Assembly (NCBI GenBank): GCA_024711185.1
Contig: JANJTI010000232.1
Coordinates: forward strand, 1 to 9,320
Reading direction: 5' to 3'
Source: Brevundimonas sp.
GTDB lineage: Bacteria; Pseudomonadota; Alphaproteobacteria; Caulobacterales; Caulobacteraceae
DNA: 9,320 bases
In this document: positions 6,063-9,320 of the stretch, one piece after another
Layout: each line of letters opens with the position of its first letter
How positions within the stretch are numbered: the stretch's first letter is position 1
Notes under the pieces: model-generated
Database searches by the model: none
What the model saw: the letters and a program-made list of their open reading frames with translations, nothing else
What the model was told of the DNA's origin: nothing
Made by a program: the position numbers and the translations under genes

Positions 6063-7331
6063 ATGCAGACCGAAGCCGGGGCCGCGACGGCCCTGATCAC
6101 CAACGACGCCGTCGTCCTGGGCCTTCTGGCCGTCATCCTCGGGGGAGTGTTCTGGGCCTCCAACCTCAGCCACCCGTGGGTCAAGCGGTTCTTCACCGTC
6201 ATCCCGGCCCTGCTGTTGTGCTACTTCCTGCCCTCGCTGCTGACCACCTTCGGCATTGTGGATCCCGAGACCTCGCGCATCTACTTCATCGCCTCGCGCT
6301 TCCTGCTGCCGGCGGCGCTGGTGCTGCTCACCGTCTCGGCCGACCTGCCCGCGGTGGTCGGCCTCGGGCCGAAGGCCCTGATCATGTTCTTCACCGGCAC
6401 GGTCGGGGTGATGCTTGGCGGGCCGGTCGCCCTGCTGCTGACCAGCTGGGTCGCGCCCGACCTGCTGGGCGCCGGCCCCGAGGCCATCTGGCGGGGCATG
6501 TCCACCGTCGCCGGCAGCTGGATCGGCGGCTCGGCCAACCAGACGGCGCTTTACGAGATCTACGCCCCCTCCGCCGACGTCTTCTCGATCTGGATCGCCG
6601 TCGACGTGGTCGTCGCCAACGTCTGGATGGCCGTGGTCCTGTGGATCGCCGCCAACCAGCGCAAGATGGACAGGCTGTTCCGCGCCGACGCCACGGCCGT
6701 CGACCGCGTGCGCGACAAGGCCGAGGCCTACGAAACCGAACACGCCCGCATCCCGTCGCTGAAGGACCTGATGTTCATCGTGGCGGTGGCCTTCGGCGCC
6801 GTCGGCCTGTCGCACGCCGTCGCCGATCCGCTGTCCGCCTGGTTCGGCGCGACCTATCCGTGGGCCCAGCGCCTGTCGTTCGACTCCAGCTTCTTCTGGC
6901 TGGTCTTCATCGCCACCATCATCGGCGTGGTCCTGTCCTTCACCCCGGCCCGCAAGCTGCAGGGCCCCGGCGCGGCCAAGGTCGGTTCGGTCTTCGTCTA
7001 TCTGCTGGTCGCCGCCGTCGGCCTCAACATGAACATCGCCGCCATCCTCGACAGCCCCGTCTACTTCCTGATCGGCGGCGTCTGGATGCTGGTCCACGTG
7101 GCCCTGATGTTCGGCATGGCCTTCCTGATCCGCTCGCCCAGCTTCTTCCTCGGCGTCGGCTCCATGGCCAACATCGGCGGCGCCGCCTCGGCCCCCGTCG
7201 CCGCCGCCGCCTTCCATCCGTCGCTCGCTCCTGTCGGGGTGCTGCTGGCGGTGGTCGGCTACATCGTCGGCACCGCGGCGGCCTGGTTCACCGGCCTGGT
7301 GATGATGCAGATCGCGGCGGGGGCGGGGTAG
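6063..7331 (+). CDS. DUF819 (YjcL-like) family multi-pass membrane protein, putative transporter
   Basis: Inner-membrane protein of 422 aa with about ten hydrophobic segments, roughly at residues 16-32, 43-62, 75-92, 103-128, 173-197, 234-254, 274-296, 306-326, 332-356 and 388-415. A charged cytoplasm-like loop spans about 198-233 and divides two halves. The DUF819 hallmark GSWIGGSANQTAL is at 151-163. A related glycine/alanine motif, GSMANIGGAASAPVAA, appears at 366-381 in the second half, suggesting an internal repeat as in secondary transporters. The family's function is not established to my knowledge. Transport of a small metabolite is inferred from topology only. The ATG at 6063 has GAGGGG five bases upstream; the stop is TAG. 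It is the only plus-strand gene here and is divergent from an amino-acid racemase, so an amino-acid-related substrate is a reasonable guess. Confidence 0.85.
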   Translation: MQTEAGAATALITNDAVVLGLLAVILGGVFWASNLSHPWVKRFFTVIPALLLCYFLPSLLTTFGIVDPETSRIYFIASRFLLPAALVLLTVSADLPAVVGLGPKALIMFFTGTVGVMLGGPVALLLTSWVAPDLLGAGPEAIWRGMSTVAGSWIGGSANQTALYEIYAPSADVFSIWIAVDVVVANVWMAVVLWIAANQRKMDRLFRADATAVDRVRDKAEAYETEHARIPSLKDLMFIVAVAFGAVGLSHAVADPLSAWFGATYPWAQRLSFDSSFFWLVFIATIIGVVLSFTPARKLQGPGAAKVGSVFVYLLVAAVGLNMNIAAILDSPVYFLIGGVWMLVHVALMFGMAFLIRSPSFFLGVGSMANIGGAASAPVAAAAFHPSLAPVGVLLAVVGYIVGTAAAWFTGLVMMQIAAGAG

Positions 7332-7403
7332 GGGCCTGCCTCTGCGGGCGCACCGCAACTCTCGTCCTGCGGACCGGGGCGTCTCATCCGGCCCTCCGCA
7401 TTA

Positions 7404-7432
7404 CCGTGATACTCGGGCTTGACCCGAGGATC
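7404..7432 (+). repeat. Palindromic repeat, copy 1
   Basis: A 29-bp unit whose core CTCGGG-cttga-CCCGAG forms a hairpin (6-bp stem, 5-nt loop), flanked by GAT/ATC that extends the stem across one A·G mismatch. It matches the reverse complement of copy 2 at 27 of 29 positions. The motif (CTCGGGCTTGACCCGAG) is, from memory, a common dispersed intergenic repeat in Caulobacterales and other alphaproteobacteria. No T-run follows, so it is not a standard terminator. Confidence 0.75.
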
Positions 7433-7512
7433 AGACCATCCGGGGAGGGGTCGGTCGTTGCACGGGCGCCGCCGGCCAGCCGTCCGCGCGGCGGAGCCTG
7501 CCTCTCGCCTCC

Positions 7513-7541
7513 GATCCTCGGGTCAAGCCCGAGGATGACGG
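7513..7541 (-). repeat. Palindromic repeat, copy 2 (inverted)
   Basis: The second copy lies in opposite orientation, 80 nt after copy 1. Its hairpin is perfect, with 9-bp arms (ATCCTCGGG / CCCGAGGAT) around a 5-nt loop. The two differences from copy 1 leave this copy as the better-paired version. The inverted pair can also fold as one long stem, giving a BIME-like doublet between two converging genes. Confidence 0.75.
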
Positions 7542-7617
7542 CTGGAGGAGGTCAGGCGCGAACGACCGGAAGGCGCCCTTCTGGAGGTCCGGCATTGGTG
7601 GAGAGCGGATGCGGGGT

Positions 7618-8091
7618 CTACGGCCGTGGGAGTCCGCGGCTCATTGCCGGAGCCTCCGAAAAATCGAAGTCGGAAAACTCGATATGGACCTCTCCGCGGT
7701 CCGCCAATCCGTTCGCTGCAACGAGGATGAAGCGATGCACCATATTGGGCATCGTTCCGGAGAACTCATCCCACCAGATCTCGGTCGGGCGATTCTCGAC
7801 CGCCTGAACAAGAGCATCCTGCCCGTAGGCCACATGCGCGTTCCGGTACGTCAGCTCGGTGTGCCGATATCCGCGCTGGAGATCGCCGGTCAGGAGCCGC
7901 AGTCGGAGATCTCCCGCCCCGGCCTCCACCCGATCAACCCAGGCGTCGTTCAACCCGATCGCAGTAGCAAATCGCCAGACCGTCGAACTGTGATCAAGAG
8001 CGTCGATGGATGCCTGATACGTCCGCAGAACCGTCTCGTACTCCTCGTCCGACAGCTCGCCGAGCGCCCATTCTCGTGTGAAATATTCCAT
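7618..8091 (-). CDS. Hypothetical protein of unknown function, lower GC than its neighbours
   Basis: I do not recognise this 157-aa protein with confidence. It begins MEYFTREWALGELSDEEYET and is acidic and soluble-looking, with no signal peptide or membrane segment. The N-terminal 50 residues look helical. The rest (DLRLRLLTGDLQRGYRHTEL, EIWWDEFSG, RFILVAANG, EVHIEFSDFDF) reads as alternating beta strands. The opening recalls the DUF4085-type hypothetical proteins, but that is a weak impression. Base composition differs from the surroundings: 7681-7800 counts 70 G+C of 120 (58%), against 42 of 60 (70%) at 8641-8700 in the next gene, so recent acquisition is possible. The start ATG at 8091 has no good ribosome-binding site (CGGGG directly abuts it). 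The gene follows the desulfhydrase gene by 60 nt and converges on DUF819. The opposite strand is also open over this stretch, but its product looks non-natural. Confidence 0.65.
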   Translation of the reverse strand: MEYFTREWALGELSDEEYETVLRTYQASIDALDHSSTVWRFATAIGLNDAWVDRVEAGAGDLRLRLLTGDLQRGYRHTELTYRNAHVAYGQDALVQAVENRPTEIWWDEFSGTMPNMVHRFILVAANGLADRGEVHIEFSDFDFSEAPAMSRGLPRP

Positions 8092-8151
8092 CCCCGTTTT
8101 GTGTCCGGCGGCTAAAGCGTGAGCAAGGTCCGCAACGGATCGGGAGCGGGC

Positions 8152-9150
8152 CTACAGCCCAGCCCCCACCACGCTCTCGTAGCCGAACAGCCCTTGCGCC
8201 CCGCCAGTGTGCAGGAAGACCACAGTCTCTCCCTTGAACCGTCCGGCCCGCGCCAGGGCGATCAGCCCCTTCATCGCCTTGGCGCTGTAGACCGGATCCA
8301 GCAGGATGCCGTCCGTCCGCGCCGCCAGCTTCAGCGCCTCGATCACCCCTTCGTCGACCAGGCCGTAGCCCTCGCCGACGTAGTCGCAGTCGGCCACGAC
8401 CATCTCCGCCGTCACCGCGTCCGGCCGCCCCAGCAGGGCCGCCGTCTCGCGCGCCAGCCTGAGCACATTCTCCTCCTGCTTCGGCCTGGGCGCCCGCACG
8501 CCGATGCCCAGCACCGGGATGTCCGCCCCCATCACCGCCAGTCCGGCCACCAGCCCGGCGTGCGTCCCGGCGCTGCCCGTCGCCGTCACGATCCGGTCGA
8601 CCCGCAGGTCCAGTTCGTCGGCCCCGACCACGATCTCGCGGGCGCAGTCGACATAGCCCAGCGCCCCGACCGGATTGGAGCCGCCGCCGGGGATGACATA
8701 GGGCCGGCCGCCGCGGGCCCGCACCTCGGCGGCCGTCTTCTCCAGCTCGGCGTTCATGTACGACCCGCCCTGCACGAAGCGGTGCGTCGCCCCCAGCAGC
8801 CGGTCCAGCAGCACATTGCCGTTGGCGACGTAGTCGTGCGCCTTCGATCCCGTCCGCTCCTCGAGGATCACCTCGCAGGCCAGGCCGTGCGCTGCCGCCG
8901 CCGCCGCCGTCTGGCGCACGTGGTTCGACTGCACCGCCCCCTGCGTCACCAGTGTGTCGGCCTCCTGCTCGAACGCCTCGCCCAGCAGGAATTCCAGCTT
9001 GCGAGTCTTGTTGCCGCCGCCGGCCAGGCCGGTGCAATCGTCGCGCTTGATCCACAGGTCGACGCCCAGTTCCTCGCCCAGCCGCGGCAGCGGCTCCAGC
9101 GGCGTCGGCAGGTGGGCGAGGCGGACGCGGGGAAAACGGGCGAGGTGCAT
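8152..9150 (-). CDS. dcyD: D-cysteine desulfhydrase / ACC deaminase family PLP enzyme
   Basis: PLP-dependent fold-type II enzyme. The likely reaction is D-cysteine to pyruvate, H2S and ammonia; related members act as ACC deaminase or L-cysteate sulfo-lyase. The 332 residues match family length. PLP lysine K48 is in [10 protein letters not shown], the [12 protein letters not shown] motif is at 75-86 (S75, N76, H77), and the phosphate-binding glycine-rich segment is TGSAGTHAG. Two tyrosines corresponding to the family's active-site pair are near Y262 (GEGYGL) and Y288 ([13 protein letters not shown]). [11 protein letters not shown] lies at 314-324, with T315 facing PLP in relatives. I favour D-cysteine desulfhydrase over true ACC deaminase because the overall pattern resembles DcyD, but a cysteate lyase role cannot be excluded by eye. 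The ATG at 9150 is preceded by GGAG with a 7-nt spacer. The 61-nt gap upstream separates it from the partial gene, so it may be co-transcribed with it. Confidence 0.88.
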   Translation of the reverse strand: MHLARFPRVRLAHLPTPLEPLPRLGEELGVDLWIKRDDCTGLAGGGNKTRKLEFLLGEAFEQEADTLVTQGAVQSNHVRQTAAAAAAHGLACEVILEERTGSKAHDYVANGNVLLDRLLGATHRFVQGGSYMNAELEKTAAEVRARGGRPYVIPGGGSNPVGALGYVDCAREIVVGADELDLRVDRIVTATGSAGTHAGLVAGLAVMGADIPVLGIGVRAPRPKQEENVLRLARETAALLGRPDAVTAEMVVADCDYVGEGYGLVDEGVIEALKLAARTDGILLDPVYSAKAMKGLIALARAGRFKGETVVFLHTGGAQGLFGYESVVGAGL

Positions 9151-9211
9151 GGCGGATCTCCGGATGGGTCTGTCCGTCTAGCCCCGATCCGGCCCGCGCC
9201 CAAGCCGGGCT

Positions 9212-9320
9212 TCAGGCCCGCGCCACCGCCTCCAGCATCAGCCCCACGATGCGCTGGCCGGACGGCCGGTCTTCGGCCAGCAGGGCGTCCAGTTCGGGCG
9301 CCAGGCCCGGGCTGATCGTC
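9212..9320 (-). CDS. C-terminal fragment of an unrecognised protein (gene enters from the right edge)
   Basis: The last 35 codons before a TGA at 9212-9214 read TISPGLAPELDALLAEDRPS, then GQRIVGLMLEAVARA. This looks like genuine coding sequence, with helical, Leu/Ala-rich content and G/C third positions, on the same strand as the neighbouring desulfhydrase gene. The stop is 61 nt before that gene's start, so the two may be one transcript. The fragment is too short to name a family. Many regulators and enzymes end in a helix like this, so no function is offered. Confidence 0.5.
   Translation of the reverse strand, partial: TISPGLAPELDALLAEDRPSGQRIVGLMLEAVARA

Larger units (their letters stand above)
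7332..7617. other. Convergent intergenic region without a gene
   Basis: This gap lies between the ends of the plus-strand DUF819 gene and the minus-strand small gene. It holds the inverted pair of 29-bp palindromic repeats and the 80-nt GC-rich stretch between them. I see no convincing coding frame, tRNA or intrinsic terminator with a T-run. A 10-base direct repeat, GCCTGCCTCT, occurs at 7334-7343 and 7496-7505 and may be chance. Confidence 0.6.

Noticed and set aside
5925..7358. Minus-strand open frame opposite DUF819
   Set aside because: The product is Gly/Asp/Arg/Gln-rich nonsense-like sequence, while the plus strand encodes a coherent membrane protein with a good ribosome-binding site.
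7404..7541. CRISPR array or Rho-independent terminator
   Set aside because: Only two copies exist, in opposite orientation, and neither hairpin is followed by a T-run.
7609..8115. Plus-strand open frame overlapping the 157-aa hypothetical gene
   Set aside because: Its translation lacks protein-like patterning and runs through the repeat-side gap. The minus-strand product has a natural start and alternating helix/strand character. Some doubt remains because neither has a known family.

Overview
The window is very GC-rich and densely coded, with strong G/C preference at third codon positions, GGAG-type ribosome-binding sites and short intergenic gaps. The gene families (a periplasmic M16 protease, an OmpW-type porin) point to a Gram-negative bacterium. 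The style and the palindromic repeat near 7.4 kb fit an alphaproteobacterium, most likely Caulobacteraceae (Brevundimonas/Caulobacter-like). That placement is inferred from style, not from a marker gene.

Layout, left to right. Bases 1-2004 (minus) hold most of a secreted two-domain M16 zinc protease whose C-terminus runs off the left edge. Bases 2074-3469 (minus) hold a ribokinase-like PfkB sugar kinase with a TTG start, placed 16 nt behind a small FMN-binding split-barrel (PNPOx-like) protein. Bases 3561-4220 (minus) encode an OmpW-family outer-membrane barrel. Bases 4341-5282 (minus) encode a calcium-dependent nucleoside hydrolase. Bases 5320-5985 (minus) encode an aspartate/glutamate racemase-family enzyme. 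A 77-nt divergent promoter region separates it from a plus-strand DUF819 multi-pass membrane protein (6063-7331). A 286-nt gap (7332-7617) carries two inverted copies of a 29-bp palindromic repeat. Bases 7618-8091 (minus) hold a small gene of unknown function with visibly lower GC. Bases 8152-9150 (minus) encode a PLP-dependent D-cysteine desulfhydrase/ACC deaminase-family enzyme. Bases 9212-9320 (minus) hold the last 35 codons of an unrecognised gene.

Two metabolic themes can be read from the neighbourhood, both by inference. The first is nucleoside salvage: the hydrolase would release ribose, the ribokinase-like enzyme would make ribose-5-phosphate, and OmpW could help outer-membrane passage. 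The second is amino-acid stereochemistry: a cofactor-independent racemase divergent from an uncharacterised transporter-like DUF819 protein, with a D-cysteine desulfhydrase-type enzyme about 2 kb away. No phage, CRISPR, toxin-antitoxin or IS element is visible. I do not see a clearly new multi-gene system. The least explained items are the racemase/DUF819 pair, the low-GC orphan gene and the inverted repeat pair.
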